This document shows, in pieces, positions 49,270 through 61,865 of a stretch of DNA of 64,000 nucleotides. This DNA comes from Nectonema munidae (Eukaryota; Nematomorpha; Nectonematoida; Nectonematidae): assembly GCA_030549495.1 (NCBI GenBank), contig JAUIRK010000014.1:1150501-1214500 (forward strand). The letters run 5' to 3'. The notes under the pieces are model-generated. The model did not search any database. It was not told the DNA's origin and saw nothing but the letters and a program-made list of their open reading frames with translations. The translations under genes and the position numbers were made by a program. Within the stretch, counting starts at the first letter, position 1, and every line of letters begins with the position of its first letter.

Positions 49270-50681
49270 GGGGTATGCATATATTACGTAACGCCATAGG
49301 GAGGGGGTTGTTCAATTGCGTTACAAAAAGGTACATGTGCAGAAGGGGAGGGGTGTTCAAGAAGGAAGATCATTTGTAAAATGATGTTGAAAATCTCTTT
49401 GCCGTCACTAATACGATTGAAAATTGAATTGGGGGTCCATTTATTCGTGAAGATAGTTAAAAAGATAAAATTTCTTATCTGGTAAACGATTGCTATTAAA
49501 AATTGTATCCGATTATTATTCCATAAACGTAATTCAAGGGTTTTCAGGAAAAATTGTCTATCGTGTGGTATTTATTAGAGTTGGTAAAATAACATTTTCG
49601 TTTAAAACGATAAAGTAATATTTTTTGAAATTAATGATAAAAATAACGACAATAAAATTTTACATTAGCTATTGTGTTTATATATTTTCACATCGAGTGT
49701 TATAAAATCAAGGCGCGATATATATTCATGACTTCTATACTTCCGCAAATAATAATCAACTTTTTTTTAAATTCCATATTTATTGTATAATTCGATTCAA
49801 GCATTCATCATTTCAAGTCAAAGTAGCCAAAAGATAAGATCTTCATTGGCAGCTGGAAGGCACTTCTGCAATCGACTACCATAAGGTCCAATCTGGAAAT
49901 AATGGTTTTTGATAATAAATTTTCCCAAAAAATAGACTTATCAAAAACACTAGCATAGTCCAACATTTTCAAACACCTTCCAGTTTTTTTTAACTAAACT
50001 GATAACTGGATTTTCAACACCTATCTAGACCTAACTCAGGTAATTATTTTAAAAACTAAATTCAAAAAAACTTTATTAAAGATGTCAAAATAAGTGTATT
50101 TATAGAGTATTTAATATTTCTTCAAAATTTGACAAATTACTTATCTTTCCTTTCTGTTAAACATTTGTTTTATTTTGATATTTTAATCTTTCATTTGACC
50201 AATTTCAGCAAATATGTGATATTTTGAAATTACAAAACTTTCAACACAATTATGTATTTGAATTTTAATACTTTTATTGTTATTTTCTAAAAATAGTTGC
50301 ACATTCTTTTCGAAAAAAATTAAGGAAAAGTAACAAAACTTTTCATAAAGGTAACGATAGAGAAAAACGACTAAAAATGTCTAATTAAAGGATAACGGTA
50401 ACAAAGCGCTTTTTTTACTCAAAGGAACGATAACTATAACGAAGATTTTTAGTAGTAACGATCCCAAGTCTAGTATTTATAGGCCGATCTACGCTTTCCT
50501 ATTACGCATAAAAATAGGAGTTGAGGGGGAAGGAGGAGGGCGAGCGAGGGTGATTTCAATTACAAGTTTTTTGAAGTTGTAAAGAATGAGCGGGGGAGGA
50601 AGTCATGAAAGAGTTACATTACGCTACAAGAATGAGTTGACATTTCAATAATTTCGCGTTACGTAGTATATGTATGTCCCC
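49270..50681. mobile_element. 1.4-kb non-coding element with about 25-bp terminal inverted repeats
   Basis: The left end begins GGGGTATGCATATATTACGTAACGC (given to base 49294). The right end read on the opposite strand begins GGGGACATACATATACTACG then TAACGCG. Next to each end lie G-rich patches (GGGAGGGGG near 49300, GGGGAAGGAGGAGGG near 50526). No transposase is encoded. Target duplication is not clear. A long MITE or deletion derivative of a DNA transposon is most likely. Confidence 0.6.
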
Positions 50682-53411
50682 AAAAGATGGGTGAAATGAA
50701 CAGGTTCTGAATATAAAAAACATTTATTTACACTTAAAATATTGCAATGTTCTTTGGAAAGAAGAAATGGGAATTGCCCCTGATCTAGACGTAGTTTGGT
50801 GAGCCCTGATTTAGACTATGAAGTAAGTTCTAGCACAACAAGATTTTTACATTTTAGAAGAAAAAAACTAAATTTTTGATGAAAGTTTTGTTCACTATAA
50901 AAAATTTTAAGTTTATTTTGTAATTTTATAAAATTATTTCTTATGCTTTTTCTACTTCTTAAAAAAGTGTGTTCACAAAGAGATTAGAACAATATAAAAA
51001 AGGTTTAAAAAAATTATTTCAAATAGAAATTCAGGTTTTCAACCTAAAGTTCAATTATTTGGAATTAGAATAAATTTTTTATATTCGATAGTCTAAAGAT
51101 GTAAATGATTTTTGAATTAATAAAGACCATTTCATTCTAACGAGGGCACTATTTTTGACTTGAAACATGCTTACTTTAAACAAAGGAGACTATTTCTTAT
51201 TTGAAAGAGAATTTTTGTACGTTTTAATAATAATCGTGTTTTTCCAAGTTTTGACTACTTTTGTATCATAAAGAGCATCACTGATTTCAGTGTATTATGC
51301 TGTGAAATCCAATTTGAATGTATCTTTGTTGGAATTGAACAAACTATTTTACTGATACTGGCTTGGTCCTTTAATAGTTACCTCATTACAATTTTCCAAT
51401 GTTTTAGCAAAATAGGAAATGTGTGTGATTAAAAGTTTTAGCCTGATAGTTAGTTGCTTTTACGATATCATTGACGTTGAATTTGTTTTCATTATTTTTC
51501 ATATCAAACATAAAAACAATTAAGTTTTGCCTCCATTTATTTCAATATAGATATTTGATTGTCGAATCTGACAAATTTAATTAATTTTTTGAATGTCTTT
51601 AGTTCTAGTATACTATCACAATTTAAGCAAGTCTTTTAGGGTAAATGAAAACATCCACTTTTTCTAAATTGAAAAAAATGGCATTTTGCCACTGTCATAA
51701 TTATCATTGAAGAAAGTAATTTTAATATTTTTTATACAAATTGTAATGTGTAAGTTTGAAATTACTTAGAAAAGTAGGATTATTTGATAGAGTTTTTGGA
51801 AATTCTATGGATTATTATTAATTTTTATGACCAAAAATCTAGACACCCGTTTAGATAATTTAAGAAAATTACTTTGGTTAAACACTAAATCAAATATTTT
51901 TGTAGGATTTCCATTCATTTCATAAGGATAGCCTTTTTCACATAAGCCTGAAATACGCGAGTACGAATTCCGCCGCTGTTAAACCATTAGTTAAAACGGG
52001 AAACTTACAGATTAATTTTATAAAGACTAACCTTATTGCATTTTTTAGTTATTCTTATTATTAAAATAGTATAACTTTTAAGATTAATTTTCATTTAAAG
52101 TTCATATATTTCAGTAATTAAAAAAACTTGTTTGATAGTCTTTCCTCGTCGTGACTCGCTCTATCGGGTCTCTGCTTTGCACTAAAAAAAATGAGAAATA
52201 AATTTCCAACAGTTTGGCATATGTTTGCCAGCTTTTTTATATTTGATCAATAAAAGTCTATTTTTTTATTCAATTTTTCTACAAAAATTTAATATTATGC
52301 TAAGAATGATGTTTTTTAACCTTTGACGCCCAATGTTCCTCAAATAGAAGACACATTTTAAAAACCATTAAGTCTTAATTAATCTTCTTTATTTTAAATT
52401 TGTATTTTTTCTATCAATTTGTACTTTTCTAATCTAATCTAAATATGAAATGGAGATTTATTAGAAGGGCAGATAAAATGAATATAATTTAAATTTCGTT
52501 TCGATTGAAAATAACCCTAAAATTATATTTAAGTTTGACGTATATTTGATTACTTTTTTGACAATTTAATTCCACTTTTTTTTATTAGGACAATAAAAGA
52601 ATTATTTTCTTCTCTTAATAAGACTTTCAAAGTTCGCCTTAACAAAAAAAGTTATGAAGTTTAGGGGGTTCGTTTTAAAATTTTTCATAATTTAATATTT
52701 CCGTAAAACATTTTATTTATTCTTGAAGGCAATTTCAAGTTGTACTATGTATAATAATATATATATATGAAGAGAATAAATTGTATAAAAATACACACTA
52801 ATAAGAAATTATAGCCATATTAGTTTCGCTCTCTGTTTAAACATTCATAACATGTATTTCACCCATCTTCATATTATTCTAGATGACCTCAATAATACCA
52901 CGTTATATCGAACATGCCTACCCATCTATAAACGCATCATGAAAGACTTTCTAATAAACCACAAATTAAGCAAAAAAAGGTTGACGTCAATTGTGAATGA
53001 CCCCTACTTCTATCATAAGTATTATATTGCAAGGTAGATAAACGCAAAAGTTTTGTTCTTAAAAAAGCTACCAAGGTTATATAGTATTATTGATGCATAT
53101 AATATATACATTAATCAATTATGATTAAACGTAAGAGTAATGCCGCTCCCATCTTTATAATTCCAAACACCGTTAAAATTAGTACGAGTCTAAACATACA
53201 CTTTTATTGGTTATTTAAAACAAAATACTTTATGCCCGATGCAAAATCATGCGCAGGACTCTTGTGTATAGCAAATTCCAATATAAAAATAAAAAGCAAC
53301 CAAAAAACTTTGAAAATTTCAACATTTTATTTGAAGATATATTCATAAATAAGTGTTATACGAATAAATGTCCAAAAGATGTTAAAATCAAAGCATTCTA
53401 TTAAATAATTA
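50682..53411. other. Unassigned intergenic stretch 3' of PTP4A
   Basis: A+T-rich without recognisable genes. It includes a TTAACCTTTGACGCCCAATG word at 52317, resembling the TTAA-ended repeats at 39.1 and 60.9 kb. The small frame at 52852-53037 has no features. Confidence 0.4.
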
Positions 53412-56400
53412 TTACTGTAGACAACAAATTTTCAGGTAATTCGTCTTCAATCTCGACTTTGGCTTATATTGCTGTAAAAATTGGAGTTGTTTAGAATTAA
53501 ATGCTCCTCTTCTTTTTCTTAAAAAAGTTTTACGTAAAACAAGACAATCATTTCCAAAAGCAAGAAAAACTGTACTCCCTAATTAATTCCACAGCGTCAT
53601 AATATTTCATGCCACTTTCAATCAGAGCCAGAGCCACTAAAACAGGTGCTCTAAAAATATAAAATTCAGATTATTAAGTATAAATATAAAAATCAGAAAT
53701 AAAAAGAGCTATTAAAAAATTACATTCGATATTCTACTGATAAGCATGGTTTTGGAGCCAGGAAAAAATTGATTGTAGTTATTCCTAGCTATATAATATA
53801 TATCTAGAAAAAATAGATTTATATAACTATCTAATTGTTTCATTAGATAGAGACTGCCCAAATTTTAATTTCCTTCAGTGAAAATGAATCAATAAAATGT
53901 ATTTATAAAATCTTGCAAAAACGAGCCTAGATTGATTTCCAAACCTCATGAAAGATGTAGTTTTTTCATCATTTGAAACTTCACACATTTATTGATTTCA
54001 TTTGTTTCTTTGCTTTATATCATCAGTCAAATTTCTGTCAAGTAAGCAGCTCTAAACCTTGTTTTTTATGTGTGTAGTGGTCTGTGGATGTATGTATGTA
54101 ATGGCGGTTCTATAGTTTTCGTAATGAAAGTGGTAGGATTAGGAGAAATAAAAATGAAACCAGTCTAAGTTAGGTTAGAAGTTTTTGTTTTTTTTTTAGA
54201 TTTTATACTATAATATTAAAGGTTGTGTTAATTTTCTAATGCTTTTTAAAAACTATTATTTATAAACACAATTTTTAGTCTTTAAGTAATTTCTTAGAAT
54301 AGTTTTCTTTATTTAAAAACTAAGTAGAAAAGGACCACTAACACATATATCATAATACTATAATCAAGGAAAAGCATATAATAATAAAAATACAACTATT
54401 GGAAAAAAGTTATTTGTGGTAAAATGGTGTTTTCGTTTGAATCCGCCACTGATGTGTGTGTGCCTGTATATATGTGTGTGCATGTGTATAAAATAAAAGT
54501 ATATGTGTTTCTGTTTCAAATTTAAAAAATAAAAGTTAACTTTTTTGTGCAGAGTAATTGTGTTTTGCTCTTTATACCTAATACAATGTCAAAGATGTCT
54601 AAATCAAGATCCAGCGTTTTTGAATATTTTGATCTTTCGGAAGATAATAAATTTTTTGTCTGCAAATGTCTGGTGTACGATCAAAATAAAACTGGAAATA
54701 GTAAAAAACTATGTGCAGTAAAAATAAGTTCCTCTCTTTCTACAGATAAAAGTACTTCCAGAACTTCAAACTTAAAAAGACATTTAGAAAGATTTCATTC
54801 GGAAGTTTTTAAAAAAGTTATTGATTTCAAAGAAAAGCATTTCAGCATCAACATCAAATACTACGAAATCAAACATATTTCAGATAAGGTTACTATAACT
54901 ATGATTAAAGAAATAGTATATAGAAAACAGCATCCCTTTAAGCGTGTTTAATCAATCACCATTTCTCAAACTAAATGGTGAATTGGCAAAAAAGTTTGAT
55001 GTTTCTTTAGAAAGACACAACATAAGAAAAATGGTAATAGAAAAAGCCACCTTGAAAAAAGAAGAGTTGAAAAACTATTTCTTTTTTTAAAGATGGACTT
55101 AGCTTCAAGACAGAGTTAATTATTTTGTTATTAATGTGCAATATTGTAAACTAGATGGTGAGATTGTTACAAAAACTCTAGCAATCAGAGATACAAAAGC
55201 AAATCATAATAGTAGCTATCTTCAAAGTTTAATTGAAGACGTCTTAAGGAGTATAACATTAAGAAATCACAGATAGTTAGCATTGTCACTGATAATGCGT
55301 CGGACATGATCAAAACTATAGAAAGGTTGAATGAAGGTGAAGAAAATATAGTTGCAGATTGGAAGAACATCCCACTACCAGTAGTTTTGATGAAGCTCTT
55401 GATAACGTCGTTGAAAAAGCAACTGAACTTTGCCAAATCAGACATGCGATTGCTGTTCATACTCTGCAGTTAGCAATAAGAAATGGATTGAAAGACTCAC
55501 ATCCCGCTGAGCTAATGCAAAAATTACGAGATGTGGCAGTCTCAGCCAGAACTCCAAAAAGTGACGCAATCATAAGAGCCGGTAAAGGAGTAATTCTTGA
55601 TCAAGCTACTCGATGGGGAAGCAGCTATTTAAGGGTAGTAAGACTTCTTGAATTAAAAACAGCAATTGATGATATTGCAAGTCCAGCTTTATCCATATCT
55701 GAAGTTCAGTGGGAAGAGGCAGAAGACCTAAAACTAAAAAACTTCAATCTCAGAATTTGACAGGAGGACAGTTTTTCTACGAATGGAGAAAGTTAATTTT
55801 TAATCTCAAGAGAATAGAAAGCCCAATTTCTAAAATTATTTTGAAATCAATGGAAGTAAGAGAACAACAACTTTTACAGAATGATACTCTGTTGTCTTCA
55901 ATCTACATTGATCCTAAGTCTAGATTATTACTAGATGAAATACAAATTAACAAAGCAAAATTATCCATGTATAATTTAACTATAAAAATTGAATTACCTA
56001 GTGTATTTCTAGACACTAAAGCAACAAAATCCATTGATTGTGAAAAAAGGTTTGCTCCTCTTCAAGTGACGGTGAAACAAGTTTAAAAAAAATTGAGAAG
56101 AACAAAAAAGATGAAACTAGAAGATAAAACTCTTGCAAGTATGAAATTAATCAAGTTTAAAGAAGACTTCTACAAAGCTTTGAACAAAATTGAGAAGCAT
56201 ACAAGTAGAAGTCAGCTGTCTTTGCAGGAAACTATACAAAGTTATCCTGAAATATTGAGAAATACTACGAGCGTAATAATGGCTCTTCCACCAACACAAG
56301 TTAGTGTGGAAAGACTCTTTTCGTATTTGAAAATAGTGAAAACAGACGAAACAGTTTCACTTAAAGAAGATATTTTGGAAGCTATTGTATTTTTAAAAAT

Positions 56401-59400
56401 GTATAACCATCAATAAATATGTTTTCATTTGTATTTTTTCAGGCTAAATTTTAGATTAGGTTAGACTAGCATTGGGGTGAGATTTAGGGTTAAAGTTATG
56501 ATCGGAAATTATCTTTAAACTTGCTAGCAAAGGTTTGCTAGACTTATAGCAATGGATTTATAATTTTTTTAAAATATAAAATTTGAAAACTTTCAATTTT
56601 TTTCTTAGGAAAATAACTTGGAGTCGGAGTCGTTAAATAGTAGCCAGCTCCGACTCCTCAGCCCTGGTCAAAACGAACTAATTTTTATCATATTAGCAGT
56701 TTTCATTTTAAAGAATAAAGTTATTACAAGTAAACTCCATGGAGTTTTTGGTGGGTAGTTATTTCAGATCGAATGTACAAAAATAACAATGTACTCATAA
56801 AGGAATAGAGATTCTTTTGAACCAATTGCCTAGTTTTTTTATAAGAGAAATAAGGTAAAAATAATAATTTTAGTCAACTGATTTGTCGATCATTTGTGCC
56901 ATTGGTTGACTAAAACTACACGTGAGGTTCCAAGAACACGAATTATAACAATGGTCACCAACAAGGCATACCGGTATAATTAGATGTTGAAGTCATTTAA
57001 GGGAGTATGAGAAATTACTTGAAATAAAATTTAAAAATAAACCAATATTTGGTGAATTTTTAATATGAGCGAGTTCAACAAAAAGATAATAATTAGACAA
57101 GAGCTATTTTTCATCATTTGGTTTCCATTTATTATTAGTTTTGATTTATATAAATATATGTGTTTCTATAAGATGGGAGAAAATGGAGCGACCAAGTTTG
57201 TCTTGTTAATCAATAAAGCTACAACGTATACAAAATGGAAAACTGAAAAATAACATAATTGCCATAATGAATAAGAATATTATAGTATTAATAGGATAAA
57301 TCCATAAAATTATGTAAGTTTGGTAACTTGCAACAAAAAGATCTGTATTACTCGGGCGATGGTGAGGCAGGCGTTTATAGGGTGCATCATCATCTCACCA
57401 CACTGAAACAGTGTCTTAACAAACAAGCATGTATTGCATTTGAGCATGAATTATATAGATGCATAAAATTAGCCTATTTACCCATTTGATCCCAGTAAGG
57501 TAATTCAACAGTTTCACCATTCAACTCTAAATTTTATATAGAAATATGTGAAAATGGTAAGGGTAGAAAAACTACAGTTCTCAATGTTTTGTTTAACAAA
57601 TTTGTAGATGAGAATAAGTTTAGCAATAGAATCCTCTACATCAGAGAAAAATAAGCGTTAATGGACAAAGAGTAAAGCACAAGAACGAACCTGCCAAGTC
57701 CAGCAACACAGTGAACTGCAATTCGTGCGCTAGGATTTTCTTTGAAACGGCGGCGAATCAAATCAAACCAGTCATTTACAATCTCAACTGGAGGAGGGGT
57801 GCCATCTTCAAATGCCCAATCCTAGAAAATAAAACGTATTTGTCCTTATTATACAAACAATGCAGTTAGAAGGATAACGCGGATGTAGTGGTATATCGCG
57901 CACATTGACACATACGAAATCTAAGCGTGAAAGAAGGCAAAATCTATCGCAAAATATTATTTCTGTATAATACCAAAACTGAAAAAATTGGTTCATTGAA
58001 GATTTAAGTTGTTCTAGCTATAAATTACTCACATATGTTGCTAAGACTTGTTTTCATACTTCTCAATACGGTAAACACGCTACTCTCATCCACCTCACAA
58101 AATACTCTGGTCTCTGCGCTATAAGCATACACGTGTACACAAATTTTAGTTAAATAACTAAATGTAATATAGTGCTTTAAATTTATATAAAAAATATGAA
58201 AACATCTTAGTATAAGAAAAAACAAAGAAAATTGTCGACAGAAATTATAAAAAATCGATTAGAAACTCAGGCATAAGGATCATATGATGAAGGATGAGCA
58301 CAGACTTAAAAATTATAAAGTTTTTTAAGAAGCCAATAGAAATTATAATACGTTGCTAAAGATGCAAATCATTTTTCTGGAAAGATATTATACACAAATA
58401 TTTTTTAGGTAATTTTGTTTTATGTATTGATTATTACTCAGAACAAATTGTTTTTCATTCGCAAGGTTATTGTAGTGTTCACTACAATAAAGAGTTCGCT
58501 TGAAAAAATATTCAACACGATTTTTCGAAAGCTCATACAGCTAAAGCAGGAGTAGGATCACATTTCAATCAAAATTAGGCAAGTTTACTTCTGCCCTAAA
58601 ATGCAAATATTTGACTCAAGTTCAAAATATGTTTCAAAGTGGACGCACAAACTGAAGGGTGTGAAATTTCTTATAATTTTCAAAATTTATTAGATAAAGG
58701 GGATTTTTCTTGTAGAGATATATTGAAAAAAGGTTATGGAAAAAACATATCTAATGTTGAGAATTGAAAGAAACTTCTTTCTTTTTTCGTTATATTTGTG
58801 GTAGCCGATTCCGCCGCCGTTAAGCTGGATTGATTCACCGGTGTTCTCACCCATCACTCCTCCAAGTAAGGGGCCCACTTGTGTTTTGACATCACAGGAG
58901 CCCACCTTCTCGATCTTCCACTCCCTTGCATTGATAGGCTCGGCAGTCATCATCACGGCATTCCCCTACTTGAAATTCCTATGCCTAAAAAGAAAGTCCG
59001 AATACAAGTAGCTAAGAGTGACTCTCTTGGCACTGAAAGCATTGGCGTTGAGAAGATGATTTGATGCCAATATATACTCTAGTACACATGCTCTAGTAAA
59101 AGCAGCGGAGGCTTGCCGGGTCAACCAAAAGCAGGGCAACCTCCTTTGAAAGGGGAGCTGTCGCAAAGGAACCCAAAGATATCTTAAGAGTTCTAACAGA
59201 ATACACAACAAAATGAGAAGTTCGCTCTCCAAGAATGAAGACGTCTATTTGCATTGCATATGTGCTGTCGCTAGACAATGAGCCTTTTCGAATTCTGGAA
59301 TCGAGGAAGAGCCAAGAAGAAGGGGAACCTTTTATCGATCAACCAGAAGATTTAGACTTCACGGACCAGTCCTTGTCCTTGCTTTCGAAGATTGGTCTGG

Positions 59401-61865
59401 ATATCAGTAATATGAAGATAAAGATCAAAATTCTAGATATCCCACAAGACATGACTTTTTGCCTGCCCACTCTCCTCCGCTAGTAGACCCCTGTTCTTAA
59501 CATTTTACAACAATACAGTATATATTGAATTTAGTGCTGCTAAATTGAATTAAGTGGTTATTAATATGCAGATTTCTTTTTTGAGATAAGCCGGCACATT
59601 TTATTATATTTTTCGTAAAGTTTATTTGATTGATTTTGTTATAAGAAAAAATAGAACCACTAAACTCAAATCTGAATGCCCGCAAAAGATTTTAAATTTG
59701 AGATATTTTTGAAAAATGCATTTTTAATTTCTATTTATAATGAAATTTTTGAAATGCCGCTCATCGAAAGTTAGGTATTATAAAAATTTGGCTAGAAAAG
59801 TTTTTGACTTAATTGATCAATTTTTAACAAAAAGTGATGCCACCACTGAATTGAGAATACTTAATTTTTATATATAAATGCTAAAGTTAAAAAAATCTAC
59901 TAGATTTTGATAAAAATAAGTGAAAAATATTCAAATATAAACTTAGTAAGTAAAAATAATTATAAATTGTAAAACATAAAAATAATAGTGAAATATCAAG
60001 TTGGGGCAGCGAAGAAAGTTATGGGAGAGTGATGGCAGCCGCAGCCCGATACGGCTCTGTATAAAATGTATGCATTAAAATTTTCTGAAAAATAGAGAAT
60101 CTGTAGCACATGATGTACTAATATTTATGAAAATGGTTTTTCAAATACTAAGGTATCCTATCCAACTCCGAAAAGCACTAGAATAACCAAGTCCAGCAAA
60201 AAGAAGAAAAGGAAGACATCATGGTCTGGACAAAAAAATGAAAGAAATCGACGATATAAGTTTTACAATTATTAATTATACTCTAGTTTCGACTCCCACT
60301 CTTAAATTTTATTAGCTGCGCTCTCTCACACCTATCCCTTTAAAATGCCCGACTTCCCAAAGCTGGAAACATAAGAATTTACGAATTTTCAACACTTGTT
60401 CTAGAATTAAATCATATTTAAGGAAAAATACCAAAACATTAATTCCATTCGCCTTTAGGTCTTGTGCTTGATAAGTCGGATCACAAACGCGCACAACATC
60501 TGTTACATTAAGAGACTTTAACTCCTAAAAAATAAACAAACACGATTAAGCGAAGATAAGTAACATCTAATGGAAAGTGCAAAGCTCCGTACATGTTAAG
60601 AAGTTCAATCTTCTCAAAGCCAAAATATCAAACTTGAGAAAGGGTTTGTTAACTTAAATTATTGTAATAGAAGACCCATTCACACCAGGATTTTTTATCT
60701 CTAAATAAATCGTAGATACCGAACATTCTAATAACAAATATCTGCAAAAAGGAAAAAATAATTTGAAAACTGAAAGTCCCTTTGTTCCCGTTAACGACCA
60801 GAATAATCAGAGTTTTGATAACGCAGACGATTAACAAATTATTAAAGAGCTTTGATAAACGCAGACGATTTTATTTTTGTAAAGTCGACTCTGGGCGTTA
60901 ACGGGTTAAAACACTTTTTAAAAATTTGCAAAAAATCTTTTTTAAGACCTTTACACTATGTCTGTAAAGATGTGTAAAAGTTATTAGGTCAATTGGGAGT
61001 GTACCGATGAATGGGCATTAGCATCGGAAACAGGATTAATCTGACAATTTTTTTTACAATTTACGGATCTTTTGGGCAGAGGCCATTTTCATTATAAAAG
61101 CAGTTATTTTAGCGCTTTATTTTTACTATATATTGTTAGGATCATAAACTTTTAATGTAATAACTTGTTTTGCTACGTGTAAACAAAGTCATTGGTACAT
61201 CATCAACAACTGTTTTTTGGCAAAATAATAATGTCTAAATAAAACATTACTTTGTTACAAGTTAGGTATTGGCACAAGCCTTTTATAAGTTCACGGCAAA
61301 CGCGATCAGTTAAAATTATGCGAATAGAAAAGCACTAATGTTTATACAATCCATGATTGTAGAATTTACACTTTTTTTATATAAGCAACAGCGTTGCCTA
61401 GGGTTCAAGCCTCAAATCAGGTCAAAAATTAAGCAATATGTTTAGCAACCCCTAAGTCTCATATGGATCTCTGGATAAGTTTTTGGAATTGTAAACATCG
61501 CCTTCATTTCATCTTTTCCAAAGAAATAAGACAAATTTTGAGTTAATGTAGTTATTTTTAATATAAATATAAATTTTAATAATTTAAGACGTCTGAAAAG
61601 GCGCTTCACCCTTAGCAAGCTGAGGACTGAACTAGAAAATGGAGTTGGTTATATAAGAAAACATGTAAGCGCCAATGAATAGGACATTTAATCAAGAATA
61701 TAAAATCACCTGGCAAACGTGCTGTATGTCTACATCGGACGGACGATCCATGATCAAGAAGTGCAGAGTTTTGTAATTGATTTCTGAGGGGGGCGGTAGT
61801 CTACCTGCCCGCCTGTGCGGAACGTTAGCAGTGCCATGAGTAGATACGGAGGTAGCCGCACACAT
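53412..61865 (-). CDS. PTP4A: PTP4A/PRL-type protein tyrosine phosphatase (5 exons)
   Basis: Minus-strand exons, 5' to 3': 61710-61865, 60432-60524, 57691-57821, 53576-53650 and 53412-53517. All have GT-AG borders and matching phases, giving 186 residues (human PRL-1 has 173). Exon 1 ends with [17 protein letters not shown], like the PRL N-terminus. Exon 2 gives [12 protein letters not shown], with the redox-partner cysteine C66. Exon 3 holds [11 protein letters not shown] (general acid D89) and the P-loop HCVAGLGR (C121, R127). Exon 4 reads [16 protein letters not shown]. Exon 5 reads [11 protein letters not shown] and ends in a basic stretch plus the CaaX box CCLQ, for prenylation and membrane attachment. 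PRLs bind CNNM magnesium transporters and act at plasma membrane and endosomes. A longer, Arg/Pro-rich N-terminus precedes the conserved part. The intron between exons 3 and 4 is about 4 kb and carries a hAT transposon. The intron between exons 4 and 5 is only 58 bases. Confidence 0.93.
54547..56666 (+). mobile_element. ZBED-type hAT transposon, inactive, inside PTP4A
   Basis: The start at 54586 encodes a BED zinc finger ([21 protein letters not shown], then [12 protein letters not shown]). Downstream are core fragments with [17 protein letters not shown] and [20 protein letters not shown] (55359-55760). The C-terminal dimerisation block is [16 protein letters not shown] followed by [13 protein letters not shown] (56290-56410). 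About 54955-55360 is damaged by several stops, and frames change near 55740 and 56085. The right end is probably CCGACTCCTCAGCCCTG, finishing at 56666, with an internal GGAGTCGGAGTCG / CTCCGACTCC hairpin beside it. The left end was not found. It lies antisense to PTP4A in its largest intron. Confidence 0.82.
58020..58640 (+). repeat. Dispersed repeat, copy 1 (PTP4A intron)
   Basis: Aligns in direct orientation with 63080-63580: TAACTAAATGTAA, AAAAATCGATT, GAGACTCAGGCA-like, AGGATGAGCACAGACTTAAA, AGTTTTTTAAGAAGCC, TTTTGTTT.GTGTATTGATTA-like, ACAAATTGTTTT and AAAATGC.AATATTT. Moderate divergence. No coding sequence recognised. Confidence 0.7.
58807..59483 (+). pseudogene. Unidentified G+C-rich coding-like island in a PTP4A intron
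   Basis: This 680-base island has far higher G+C and more balanced codon use than its surroundings. Open pieces on + include 58879-59064 (ending [19 protein letters not shown]), a piece near 59070-59130 ([19 protein letters not shown]) and 59235-59483 ([39 protein letters not shown]). They lie in different frames and are separated by stops. I do not recognise the family. A decayed retrocopy or captured gene fragment is the best guess; no poly(A) tail is visible. The minus strand near 58800-58966 is also open ([20 protein letters not shown]), so the orientation is uncertain. Confidence 0.4.
60790..60909 (+). repeat. TTAA-ended repeat, copy 2 (pair with 39020-39129)
   Basis: Same family as 39020-39129, with a short internal duplication of AACGCAGACGATT (near 60811 and 60858). 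It ends GGGCGTTAACGGGTTAA. It lies in the PTP4A intron between coding exons 1 and 2. Confidence 0.6.

Noticed and set aside
54080-54465. Second hAT-type MITE bounded by GGCGGTTC and GAATCCGCCACTG
   Set aside because: The supposed ends match poorly and no target duplication was seen.
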